Of a DNA stretch of 50,260 nucleotides, positions 1 to 6,805 are shown in pieces. Below the pieces are notes generated by a model. That model saw nothing but the letters and a program-made list of their open reading frames with translations. It ran no database searches and had not been told where the DNA came from. The translations under genes and the position numbers were made by a program. Each line of letters begins with the position of its first letter. Positions within the stretch are counted from its first letter, which is position 1. This DNA is from an uncultured Bacteroidales bacterium (lineage in GTDB: Bacteria > Bacteroidota > Bacteroidia > Bacteroidales > P3), in assembly GCA_900316235.1 (NCBI GenBank), contig ONCC01000023.1, forward strand, positions 1 to 50,260, written 5' to 3'.

Positions 1-1
1 G

Positions 2-172
2 ACAAGGAAGAAACGACAGCCAAAGGGAGATCTCGAGAAAGAATACGAGCGTCTTCTCAAGGAGAATGAGTGCCTGAGAGCGGAGAATCTCCTGCTAAAA
101 AAAGTGAAAGCCTTAGTCGAGGAAAGAGAAGCCCGAAACAGAGCGATTGGGCATGCGCCATTGAAGAACTAA
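2..172 (+). CDS. IS3-family transposase OrfA, C-terminal part (5' truncated by window)
   Basis: This open frame enters from the left edge and stops at TAA 170-172. It encodes a basic, heptad-like helix with regularly spaced leucines (residues such as LLKENECLRAENLLLKK), the leucine-zipper part of IS3 OrfA proteins that mediates transposase multimerisation; the N-terminal helix-turn-helix must lie outside the window. Its reading frame crosses the A-rich slippery run at 97-104, where ribosomes can move to the -1 frame and continue into OrfB, giving the OrfAB transposase. Produced alone, OrfA usually acts as a regulator of transposition in this family. Confidence 0.75.
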   Translation, partial: TRKKRQPKGDLEKEYERLLKENECLRAENLLLKKVKALVEEREARNRAIGHAPLKN

Positions 173-1011
173 GGCGTAACGAGCATATTGAGCTTGACCT
201 GCTGTTGAAGCTCAAAAAGATGGCGCGCAGTACGTTTTACTATCATCTGAAGAACCGGAGCAAAGAAGACAAGTACAAGGAAGAGAAAGCAATGATAACA
301 GCCATATTCCATAAGCACAAAGGCCGTTACGGATACCGTCGCATCACGATGGATCTCCATAATAGCAACTGCTCTTTGAATCACAAGACAGTCAAAAAAC
401 TTATGGATGAACTCGGGCTTAAAAGCACGGTGAGAAAGGTCAAGTATCACTCCTATAAAGGAGAAATTGGCAAGACGGCAGCAAATGTGATAAGCAGGAA
501 TTTCTCTACCGACAGGCCTTACCATAAACTGACCACAGACGTAAGTCAGATGACCATCAGCGGGCGTAAAATTTATCTTTCGCCAATTCTCGATATGTTT
601 AACGGAGAGGTTTTGACTTACATCATTTCGGAAGCTCCTAACCTTGAAATGGTCACTGAGATGCTCAATAGAATGTACAAGAGAATCGGTGCCACACAAG
701 GAGTGGTGCTGCATTCGGACCAAGGATGGCATTACCAGCATGCTGCCTACCAGAGAAGTCTCAGCCGGCATGGAATAACCCAGAGTATGTCACGAAAAGG
801 CAATTGCTTGGACAATGCCATGATGGAGAACTTCTTTGGAATTATGAAGACAGAATTGCTTTATCCTGGCAACTACACTTCTGCCGAGATATTCAAAAAG
901 GATTTGGTGGATTACATCGAGTATTACAATAACGAAAGAATAAAACTGAGGCTTAATGGTATGTCACCTGTCCAGTACAGGCAGGCTCACGAATCCTCAA
1001 TGATTGTTTAA
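70..1011 (+). CDS. IS3-family transposase OrfB (DDE integrase core)
   Basis: It encodes the catalytic half of the IS3 transposase. After a basic N-terminal stretch there is an HTH_21-like region with the KGRYGYRRI motif (about residues 84-92), then an rve integrase core with the DDE triad: D157 in TTDVSQM, D217 in LHSDQGWHYQ and E253 in NAMMENFFG, ending in the usual tail with YNNERIKLRLNGMSP. Length 313 residues fits a full-length OrfB. Position 70 is only the first in-frame ATG; translation more probably arrives by -1 frameshifting from OrfA at 97-104. The frame is intact, so the element may still be active if its left half is. Confidence 0.9.
   Translation: MPESGESPAKKSESLSRGKRSPKQSDWACAIEELRRNEHIELDLLLKLKKMARSTFYYHLKNRSKEDKYKEEKAMITAIFHKHKGRYGYRRITMDLHNSNCSLNHKTVKKLMDELGLKSTVRKVKYHSYKGEIGKTAANVISRNFSTDRPYHKLTTDVSQMTISGRKIYLSPILDMFNGEVLTYIISEAPNLEMVTEMLNRMYKRIGATQGVVLHSDQGWHYQHAAYQRSLSRHGITQSMSRKGNCLDNAMMENFFGIMKTELLYPGNYTSAEIFKKDLVDYIEYYNNERIKLRLNGMSPVQYRQAHESSMIV
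97..104 (+). promoter_or_regulatory. Programmed -1 frameshift (slippery) site, A7G
   Basis: Seven A residues followed by G lie in the overlap of the two transposase frames. In the OrfA frame the codons read CTA AAA AAA GTG; shifting back by one gives AAA AAA AGT, which enters OrfB. OrfA then stops 68 nt downstream. This matches the known A_AAA_AAG-type sites of IS3 elements. Confidence 0.75.
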
Positions 1012-1037
1012 CCGTCCAACAATTGGGGTTCACTTCA
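1012..1037 (+). repeat. Right terminal inverted repeat (IRR) of the IS
   Basis: It begins immediately after the orfB stop codon and ends in CA at 1036-1037. Its inward-read form starts TG, as IS3-family ends do, and contains the CCGTCCAACA block typical of IS150-like right ends. The boundary is inferred because the left partner is outside the window. Confidence 0.65.
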
Positions 1038-1050
1038 GGGACTGTCCCCC

Positions 1051-1098
1051 GTCCCATCCCATCTCAGCCTCTCCATCCCATCCCATCTCAGCCTCTCC
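1051..1098 (+). repeat. Two tandem copies of a 24-nt C-rich unit beside the IS end
   Basis: Two copies of 23 identical bases with a 24-nt period (1052-1074 and 1076-1098, CATCTCAGCC core) lie just outside the IS end. Upstream, GGGACTGTCCC at 1038-1048 is a small inverted repeat. No gene is supported in 1038-1334: the rest is A/T-rich sequence followed by the hairpin at 1288-1321. Confidence 0.7.
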
Positions 1099-1287
1099 AA
1101 AAGATCGATAGGAGACGGAAAGATGCTGGTTTTCTTTCGATTGCAATATACATAACTGTATTACATTGTATGACTTTAAAATGCAAAAGTGATACAAATA
1201 ATTGAACTGACAAATTTTTTTTGAAAAAAAACACTCTTTTCACCTTAGGTAATCAGGTGAATTATTGAATTCGATGTTTTCAAAATG

Positions 1288-1321
1288 AGAGTGGAGTCTC
1301 GTTTGAGGCTCCACTCTTTTT
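1288..1321. terminator. Intrinsic terminator hairpin, probably shared
   Basis: A 13-bp stem (1288-1300 with 1305-1317, one T-G wobble) and GTTT loop is followed on the plus strand by a T run. It sits 14 nt past the stop of the minus-strand methyltransferase gene, so it may end that operon, while the better T run favours stopping plus-strand transcription coming from the IS side. Confidence 0.75.
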
Positions 1322-1334
1322 ATTATGAAGTATG

Positions 1335-1823
1335 CTATTCCCTCGGGAACCACGGCCAGGTGCGGTTCACCCTCTTGCAGTAGGCATCGTATTCCTCGCC
1401 GTAGAGGTCATGCAGCCATTTCTCTTCCGTGTGCTTCATCATCACAGCCATCAACGCCCAGAAGATGAACGGAAGCAACAGCAGCCACAAGTTCCCTGCG
1501 AAGAGAGAGACTCCGATGCAAAGGAACATCCACCCAACATAGAGCGGATTGCGCACCCAGGCATATATGCCGTCGGTGCAGAGGCTGTTGTTCTTGATAC
1601 TATCGTCAATCTTATCGAAAAAGAAAGCATAACCCCAGATGAAGGCTCCCAAGGCAGCCACCAGTATTCCCACAACAAGCATGGGAATCTTCAACACCAG
1701 GACTATGCCGCTATCGAGACAACCCTTTGCGGACAATATCATTCCGACGGCGGTAAGCGTGACAATCAATGCGACATAAAGAGGGCCGATGCCAAAAAAC
1801 GGAAGATGGTCTTTTGGTTTCAT
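1335..1823 (-). CDS. Isoprenylcysteine carboxyl-methyltransferase-like membrane methyltransferase
   Basis: This integral membrane protein (about 162 residues) belongs to the ICMT/PEMT-type superfamily. Four or five hydrophobic segments precede the signature region: GIYAWVRNPLYVGWMFLCIG, then a membrane hairpin, then MMKHTEEKWLHDLYGEEYDAYCKRVNRTWPW. The RNPLY and E..L...G..Y..Y..R motifs are those that bind S-adenosylmethionine at the membrane face. Start chosen at the ATG at 1823 because it overlaps the stop of the upstream ECF gene (ATGA, 1820-1823), a typical coupled start; a longer frame exists to 1856. The substrate is unknown; bacterial members act on lipids or small membrane molecules. 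Confidence 0.8.
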   Translation of the reverse strand: MKPKDHLPFFGIGPLYVALIVTLTAVGMILSAKGCLDSGIVLVLKIPMLVVGILVAALGAFIWGYAFFFDKIDDSIKNNSLCTDGIYAWVRNPLYVGWMFLCIGVSLFAGNLWLLLLPFIFWALMAVMMKHTEEKWLHDLYGEEYDAYCKRVNRTWPWFPRE

Positions 1824-2404
1824 TTTAGTAACGCAGTCTGCTTCTTCATCGCGCACTCAGCAAGGCGCATGGCGAGGATGGCGATGGGAATGGTCAGCAC
1901 CAGCACGACAATCAGCATGGGAATGTTCTCGATGACGGGCAGCATCAGCTGGTCGTAACCTGCAGGCATCTCCTCGACGGCAGCGGCAAGCGATCCTTCG
2001 GTGTCCGTCCACCAGTGGGAGATATAGGTGAAGAACGAGAATGCAAATGGCACAAAGCTCCAGCGGACACTTTTAAGCGTTTCGTAGCCTTTCGCCTTGC
2101 GGAGTATCTCGGCCAATGCCGTGAGGACCACCATACCGATAGTGCAGAACAGATCCGCTTCACCGACAATCAGGAACAGCACAAGAATGAAGCCATTGAG
2201 GACAGTCGCCGCGCCGAAGCGGGGAGTTAGGGTGCAAGTGTAGAGGTATATGAATGCCGTTAGTATCGGCAGTACCGCGCCAATATATGCATAGCACGCA
2301 GGGTGGATGGCACCGCTTGCGGCACCGAGAATGGACGTGGCCAGATAGGCCACCGCCATCAGAACAATGATGGCTACTTTTTTAAGAGTCAGTTTTTTAT
2401 CCAT
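1820..2404 (-). CDS. MptD/Trep_Strep-family ECF transporter S component
   Basis: A 194-residue protein with about six membrane segments that resembles the MptD (Trep_Strep) family of substrate-binding S components of energy-coupling-factor vitamin transporters. The N-terminus has LKKVAIIVLMAVAYLATSIL, and the mid-part carries the conserved AEILRKAKGYETLKS turn. The ECF ATPases and T protein are not nearby and would be supplied from elsewhere in the genome, as in group II ECF systems. It is translationally coupled to the downstream methyltransferase. A TAATTTTG -7 element lies 26 nt upstream. Substrate not predictable. Confidence 0.8.
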   Translation of the reverse strand: MDKKLTLKKVAIIVLMAVAYLATSILGAASGAIHPACYAYIGAVLPILTAFIYLYTCTLTPRFGAATVLNGFILVLFLIVGEADLFCTIGMVVLTALAEILRKAKGYETLKSVRWSFVPFAFSFFTYISHWWTDTEGSLAAAVEEMPAGYDQLMLPVIENIPMLIVVLVLTIPIAILAMRLAECAMKKQTALLK

Positions 2405-2429
2405 ATTGCATCATTTTTGATTTCTGCTG

Positions 2430-2437
2430 CAAAATTA
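2430..2437 (-). promoter_or_regulatory. -7 promoter element (TAATTTTG) for the ECF/methyltransferase operon
   Basis: It matches the Bacteroidota TAnnTTTG consensus on the minus strand and sits 26 nt before the ATG at 2404. It is back-to-back with the flavodoxin promoter. Confidence 0.65.
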
Positions 2438-2503
2438 CGCACATCCTCCCGACCCCGCAATCCCCAGAAATGATGATTTTTCCGCCATTCCAAAATTTCT
2501 TCG

Positions 2504-2511
2504 TACTTTTG
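2504..2511 (+). promoter_or_regulatory. -7 promoter element (TACTTTTG) for the flavodoxin gene
   Basis: A perfect TAnnTTTG match with a T-rich block about 20 nt upstream, 36 nt before the ATG at 2548. Confidence 0.75.
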
Positions 2512-2547
2512 CAGTCAGAAAATAGATAGTATTAAAAACCATTAATC

Positions 2548-3060
2548 ATGAAGAAAATAACATTAATCATCGCCGCATGCTGCCTGATGCTGGGTGCTTG
2601 CGCACAAAATCCAAAAGGAAAGGAGAACAACATGAAAAAGACCCTGATCGTTTACTTCTCGGCCACGGGCACCACCAAGGCCGCTGCACAGGAGCTCGCC
2701 AAAGAGCTGGGGGCCGACCTGTATGAAATCACCCCTGAGCAGCCTTATACCGCTGCCGACCTCGACTGGCGCGACAAGAGCTCGCGCTCGACGCTGGAGA
2801 TGAAAGACAAGAGCTCGCGTCCCGCTATCAAGGGCCGCTGCGAGAACATCGCCCAGTACGACACCGTGTGGATCGGTTTCCCCGTGTGGTGGTACACCGC
2901 CCCCACCATTGTCAACACCTTCATCGAGGCCCATGACCTCAGCGGCAAGGTGCTCAACGTCTTCGCCACCAGCGGCGGCAGCACCGTCGAAGGCTCCGCC
3001 AACGATCTCAAGAAGGCCTACCCGCAGTACACCTGGGGAGAAAGCCGGCTGATGAACTAA
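2548..3060 (+). CDS. Flavodoxin-family lipoprotein (C-terminus possibly shortened)
   Basis: A 170-residue FMN-binding flavodoxin-like protein. Residues 1-18 are a lipoprotein signal peptide with lipobox LGAC, so it is predicted to be anchored at a membrane facing the periplasm. The flavodoxin fold begins at KTLIVYFSATGTTKAAA (phosphate-binding loop, about residues 32-48); WIGFPVWWYTAP and FATSGGST are the two flavin-contacting loops. A possible electron carrier or NAD(P)H:quinone reductase-type protein. Most relatives continue about 10-12 residues past the position equivalent to RLMN with a final helix; here a stop follows at once and the next gene starts 2 nt later, which may mark an old deletion. 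Confidence 0.85.
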   Translation: MKKITLIIAACCLMLGACAQNPKGKENNMKKTLIVYFSATGTTKAAAQELAKELGADLYEITPEQPYTAADLDWRDKSSRSTLEMKDKSSRPAIKGRCENIAQYDTVWIGFPVWWYTAPTIVNTFIEAHDLSGKVLNVFATSGGSTVEGSANDLKKAYPQYTWGESRLMN

Positions 3061-3061
3061 T

Positions 3062-4780
3062 ATGGGAGGGCGACGGTCGAACTTCACCTCAACACAGAGG
3101 GCTTGGGTTCTGTCACTAGTGTTTCTTTCAACATTAATGACAGCAAAAGCTCAGGACGAGCCTCCCATTGTGTTGAGCGGCGACCGGACAATCATCTATA
3201 TCGACCGGCTCCCGTTGCGGGGGGATGAGACATTGATGGATGTCTTGCTGATGTACCCGGAGCAGCTGATTCATGGTTTCGACGACCTGCTCGAGAGTTA
3301 TCAGCTGCGCATGGAGAATGTGCCCGTTTCGTTGGATATCCGTCAATTCTTCACCTCCACGCCTGCCCGTGCGTGTACAAAGATACAGGTGTGCGAGAAT
3401 TCGGGAGTGTCGAAAGGAACTACCGGATTGGGCGGAATTATCGACCTTACTATGCGGCGCAACGAAGAGGGTGTACATGGTCTGGCCGGTGTAGAAGCGG
3501 CGACATCCGCCGAGGTTTATCCTATGGGTAAGATTAATTATGGCCATACCGATTCTGCAGGACACTCCACGGATTTGTATGCCAATACAGGAGTGTCGAT
3601 GAGCTGGCCGCACAATGATTTCAATATAGCGCAATATGCGGATATCCATCTTAACCAGCGTTTTGGAAGGCGAGACAGGCTGCTGACCTATCTGCGGCAA
3701 TCTTATGAGCACACCACTCCATCCTCCCCCAAACAATACTATTTGGCGCGAGCCCGCTATTTCCACACCTTCAACGATATCGGCACGGAGCTGCTGTTGC
3801 TCGCGGGATATCAGTATGGCAATGACAAAAGGCTTTCGGAGCACAATCAGCTGCAAAAAGAGAGCCACACCAAGACGGGGACGCTGCTGTACCTGGTCGA
3901 GCTGAACACTCCGCTACCCTTCCTGGGCGGGCTGAATCTGATGGCCGGATGGGAGATGGACAGAGCCCGCTATCGCTATCATCTGACTCAGGACATGTTG
4001 GCAAGCTCAACTCCTTTCGATGCTACCGACAACTACACTGTCATGAATAATGACATATACCTTCAAGTGGATTATACCCTCGGTCCGGTGAAGCTATATT
4101 TGGGTGACCGTATCTCGTTGTACCGATACGACATGCAAGCCTACAACGGGGACAATACACGCAACGACAGTCGTAACTTCTTTATGGCGAGCATTGCTGC
4201 CACCCCGGCCCAAGGGCATCAGCTGCAGGCGGGATACTACGGGCGTTTCTTCAATCCTGACTACCTGATGGCTTTGCCCACGAGTTATCCTCTGTCCGAC
4301 GGAACGACGTGGTCGTCTCCCGACACCCTTGCCGACGAACGGAAGGCGGAGGTGGCACGTCTGGCCTATATGTTCTCGGATAAGAATGTGAATGCCAGTC
4401 TGAGCACCCGATACATCCGCATGATTGATGACGGCTCGCAAACCCTGCAAGCGGATGCTGCCGCTTCGTGGATTGGGCGGTGGCTCATCCTCTCCGGGGG
4501 AGCCAATTTCAGCCGCAGCATAACTCCGGATGGCGAAAAGACATACGGGAGTGTCCGTCTGTCGCCAACGTTCCGTCTCCCCCAGCAATGGCGAATAACC
4601 ACCCAATTGATTTTCTACACGCCGAATGCGCCCTACCGCAAGCTGAAAGGGACGGCGGCCTACGGAATGCTGGCTATCGAGAAAAGAATCAATGATATCC
4701 TCGATTTGTCACTCTTGTGGCACGACCCCCTTGACGGAAAAAACAGTGCGCTCGTCTTCACCGCCAAAATCTTGTTCTAA
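3062..4780 (+). CDS. TonB-dependent-receptor-like outer-membrane beta-barrel protein
   Basis: A 572-residue outer-membrane protein. A signal peptide with cleavage after TAKAQ (about residue 31) is followed by a plug-like segment (DETLMDVLLMYPEQLIHGFDD, ARACTKIQVCENSG, GLGGIIDLTMRRN, about residues 55-135) and a beta-barrel region ending in a C-terminal phenylalanine (AKILF), the usual outer-membrane assembly signal. It lacks an N-terminal carboxypeptidase-like domain and an obvious TonB box, so active transport is uncertain. The start lies 2 nt after the flavodoxin stop, suggesting coupling, and the n-region of the signal is unusually long. Ligand unknown. Confidence 0.75.
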   Translation: MGGRRSNFTSTQRAWVLSLVFLSTLMTAKAQDEPPIVLSGDRTIIYIDRLPLRGDETLMDVLLMYPEQLIHGFDDLLESYQLRMENVPVSLDIRQFFTSTPARACTKIQVCENSGVSKGTTGLGGIIDLTMRRNEEGVHGLAGVEAATSAEVYPMGKINYGHTDSAGHSTDLYANTGVSMSWPHNDFNIAQYADIHLNQRFGRRDRLLTYLRQSYEHTTPSSPKQYYLARARYFHTFNDIGTELLLLAGYQYGNDKRLSEHNQLQKESHTKTGTLLYLVELNTPLPFLGGLNLMAGWEMDRARYRYHLTQDMLASSTPFDATDNYTVMNNDIYLQVDYTLGPVKLYLGDRISLYRYDMQAYNGDNTRNDSRNFFMASIAATPAQGHQLQAGYYGRFFNPDYLMALPTSYPLSDGTTWSSPDTLADERKAEVARLAYMFSDKNVNASLSTRYIRMIDDGSQTLQADAAASWIGRWLILSGGANFSRSITPDGEKTYGSVRLSPTFRLPQQWRITTQLIFYTPNAPYRKLKGTAAYGMLAIEKRINDILDLSLLWHDPLDGKNSALVFTAKILF

Positions 4781-4814
4781 AACAGGCTCCGTCCTCCTGC
4801 TGCGTCACCCGACC

Positions 4815-5755
4815 TCAAAGGGATGAAATCAAGTCCTCGAGAGCTTTGCGGTCGGCGGAGTAAAACTTGAGCAGAGGGGCTACAGTCATGCGGGCTGTGG
4901 GGCCGAGTCGGCGCTCCAGTTCACGGTATTCCTCGTATTGCGACAGCAGCGTGCGGCGGTGTTCGTCGTCCATTTTGTAATCCATTTCCGCCTCGCAGGC
5001 CATAAAGCGGCTTTTGGCGGCGATGAGGAGTTCGATATGCAGCTGCACATAGCAGACAAGGTCGAGGAAGACCTCCGGCGAGAAGGAATCCTTCACCGCC
5101 AGCAGGTATCGGCCCGTGGGGGTCTGTTCGAAACGTCCCTCGCGGATGGCGAGAATCAGCTCCAGCTGCTTGTCGAGCCCGCGGTCCATCCAGCGGTGTA
5201 TCATGCGGCTGTCGTAATTCCACGTCCACACCAACAGGCCGGGTCATCAAGGCGAAGACAACGACGAGCTGCACCACCGACCTCCAGTCGTGAGTGGCGA
5301 CGCTCCACAACCCTCACGGCGAACATCAGGCCGGCGGCGATAATGGCGCTGCAACCCATGTGTAGAAGCGCTACCTCGAGGCCGCGGAAGAGCGCGGTAC
5401 CTATCCCCATCGACTCTCCATCAAAAAGATAAAGCAGGTTCTCCACCATGCAGAAGCCTGCACCCACGGCAGCGCCGGAGATCACGCTGTCGATGAAGAA
5501 GACTATCTTCTTGCGCCACGCAAGCGCTATCAGCGGCAGCGCCTTCACCAACTCCTCAAAGATGGGGGTGATGATAACTGATAATTGATCATTAAAAGGT
5601 ATTAGCCGGAAGACAAAGAAACAGCACACCGCGGCCAGCAGGCCACAGAGCACCAGATGCAAAAAGCCGACGCAGGCTGATGAGGGAGAAACGGTCGATG
5701 GAGTAGACTACTTCGAGATAGAAAAAACAGAAAGGAATGCAGCGATAAAGGCCAT
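4815..5755 (-). pseudogene. PrsW-family intramembrane metalloprotease, broken by multiple frameshifts
   Basis: The pieces of one PrsW-like protein lie in order in different frames. The start MAFIAAFLSVF (ATG at 5755) shifts near a T6 run to FYLEVVYSIDRFSLISLRRLF (about 5720-5660), then to the frame with the catalytic PIFEELVKAL motif (EExxK) and GAGFCMVENLLYL (about 5655-5305). It shifts again to HDWRSVVQLVVVFALMTRP (about 5300-5240) and finally to WTWNYDSRMIHRWMDRGLDKQLELIL down to TGA at 4815. The third change looks like a 4-nt repeat gain (CACTCAC for CAC), the last like one extra base. PrsW proteins cleave membrane substrates such as anti-sigma factors. The clean 13-kb frame elsewhere argues against a generally poor assembly, so decay is the likelier reading. 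Confidence 0.75.
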
Positions 5756-5757
5756 AA

Positions 5758-5786
5758 GGAATTAAGAATTAAGAATTAAGAATTAC
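5758..5786. repeat. Heptanucleotide tandem repeat (AATTAAG)n
   Basis: Three perfect AATTAAG units plus a variant lie between the PrsW remnant and the kinase-like gene, running into the last codons of the latter. One of several 7-bp arrays in the window. Confidence 0.8.
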
Positions 5787-6729
5787 TAATAGACTCCTGA
5801 TTCGCGGGCGGAAGCCGCAGGGGGAGTGCTCGGGGAAGTATCTTCATCTCGAAGTGCGAGCCAGGGAGCAGCTCGCCGTCGAGGTAGATGTCGATGATGT
5901 CACGACTACTGACCACCACCTCGCGTGCTTGGCGGTAGAGGACCTTGCCGCGGCCGGGACGGCTGCCGATGTGCTGGCCGCTGCGGTAGAGCGGGAAGAG
6001 CATGAGGAGTCGCACGAGACTCATGGCGCGGAAGTAGCAGACGTCGATGAGGCCGTCGTCGGTCTTCGCCGTAGGGGCGCAGTTGAACTCGCCACCCACG
6101 CGGCGTCCGTTGGCGATGGTGCAGAGCACCATGAGGCCACGGGCGATACGCTCGCCGTCGACAGTGACACGGATGCGGTTGAAGCGGCTGGTGAGGAAGG
6201 CGTTGATGACGCCGCGGATATAGGCCTCGTGGGCTGACTTGCCCTTGGCCACCAGCTCGTTGGCACGCGACGCCACCCGCGAGTTGAAACCGAGGTTGAT
6301 GACGTTGAGGCAGTAGCTGTCGTTGACCTTGATGATGTCGGTAGAGGTCACGGTGCCGGCCAGCATCTCCTTCACGCTGCGGAAATTGCGGCCGGGGTAG
6401 TTGATAATGAAGTCCTCGGTGGCGCCGGCGAAGTAGAGGATGGCCATAGAGAATTTTGAATTCTGAATTCTGAATTCTGAATTGTATTCGAGATAGCCCA
6501 TGAGGCCCGAGGCTACGCCGTTGATGATGCCGTTGCCGCCGCAGGCCACGAAGCAGACCTCCTCGTCGGGGTGCAGGTCGCAGTAGAGGCGCACGTAACG
6601 TGTTGCATCGCCCTCGCCGAGGGTGGTGTAGACCTCGTAGGTGTGTGGCACCTCCTTCAGCTGCGCGAAAAAATCGCTGTATTGCGAAGCCTTATCGGCT
6701 CGTCCGTTGATGATGTATATGTATTTCAT
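5776..6729 (-). CDS. Diacylglycerol kinase catalytic-domain (YegS/DgkB-type) protein, divergent motif
   Basis: About 317 residues of the DAGK/sphingosine-kinase-type lipid kinase fold, which phosphorylates lipids such as diacylglycerol. The N-terminus IYIINGRADK corresponds to the first strand; the nucleotide loop reads CGGNGIINGVASGLMG rather than GGDGTLNE, and the following loop FAGATEDF replaces GSGNDF. The C-terminal lobe (NGRRVGGEFNCAPTAKTDDGLIDV) is well conserved. The missing Asp of GGDGT makes ordinary kinase activity doubtful. Start placed at ATG 6729; the longer frame to 6813 has no family similarity. Residues NSEFRIQNSKF come from an in-frame heptad-repeat insertion. It follows the phosphatase gene in a probable operon. 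Confidence 0.8.
   Translation of the reverse strand: MKYIYIINGRADKASQYSDFFAQLKEVPHTYEVYTTLGEGDATRYVRLYCDLHPDEEVCFVACGGNGIINGVASGLMGYLEYNSEFRIQNSKFSMAILYFAGATEDFIINYPGRNFRSVKEMLAGTVTSTDIIKVNDSYCLNVINLGFNSRVASRANELVAKGKSAHEAYIRGVINAFLTSRFNRIRVTVDGERIARGLMVLCTIANGRRVGGEFNCAPTAKTDDGLIDVCYFRAMSLVRLLMLFPLYRSGQHIGSRPGRGKVLYRQAREVVVSSRDIIDIYLDGELLPGSHFEMKILPRALPLRLPPANQESISNS
6451..6484. repeat. Heptanucleotide repeat (AATTCTG)n inside the kinase-like gene
   Basis: Three perfect AATTCTG units with degenerate edges, 34 nt in total, lie in the coding sequence and encode EFRIQNSKF-like residues between the two nucleotide-binding loops. The A/T-rich composition contrasts with the G+C-rich gene, so it looks inserted. 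Gain or loss of one unit would shift the frame. Confidence 0.8.
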
Positions 6730-6805
6730 TATGTTCAATGTTTTATTGCTTGATTGCTTAAGTATATGGTGTGTCAGCCACTCAAACATCCAAGTATTTA
6801 CACAT

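Larger units (their letters stand above)
1..1037 (+). mobile_element. IS3-family insertion sequence, right part (left end outside window)
   Basis: The element is seen from inside orfA to its right terminal repeat. It has the IS3 layout: a short upstream frame (orfA, leucine-zipper-like C-terminus) overlapping an integrase-core frame (orfB) in the -1 frame, an A7G slippery run where they overlap, and a right end finishing in CA just after the orfB stop. The terminal sequence read inward (TGAAGTGAACCCC) resembles IS150-group ends. The left inverted repeat and the target duplication cannot be seen, so the exact family member and the insertion target are unknown. Confidence 0.88.

Noticed and set aside
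1023..1205. A 60-residue frame beside the IS end.
   Set aside because: It is formed by a C-rich tandem repeat and IS terminal sequence, with no signal or homology.
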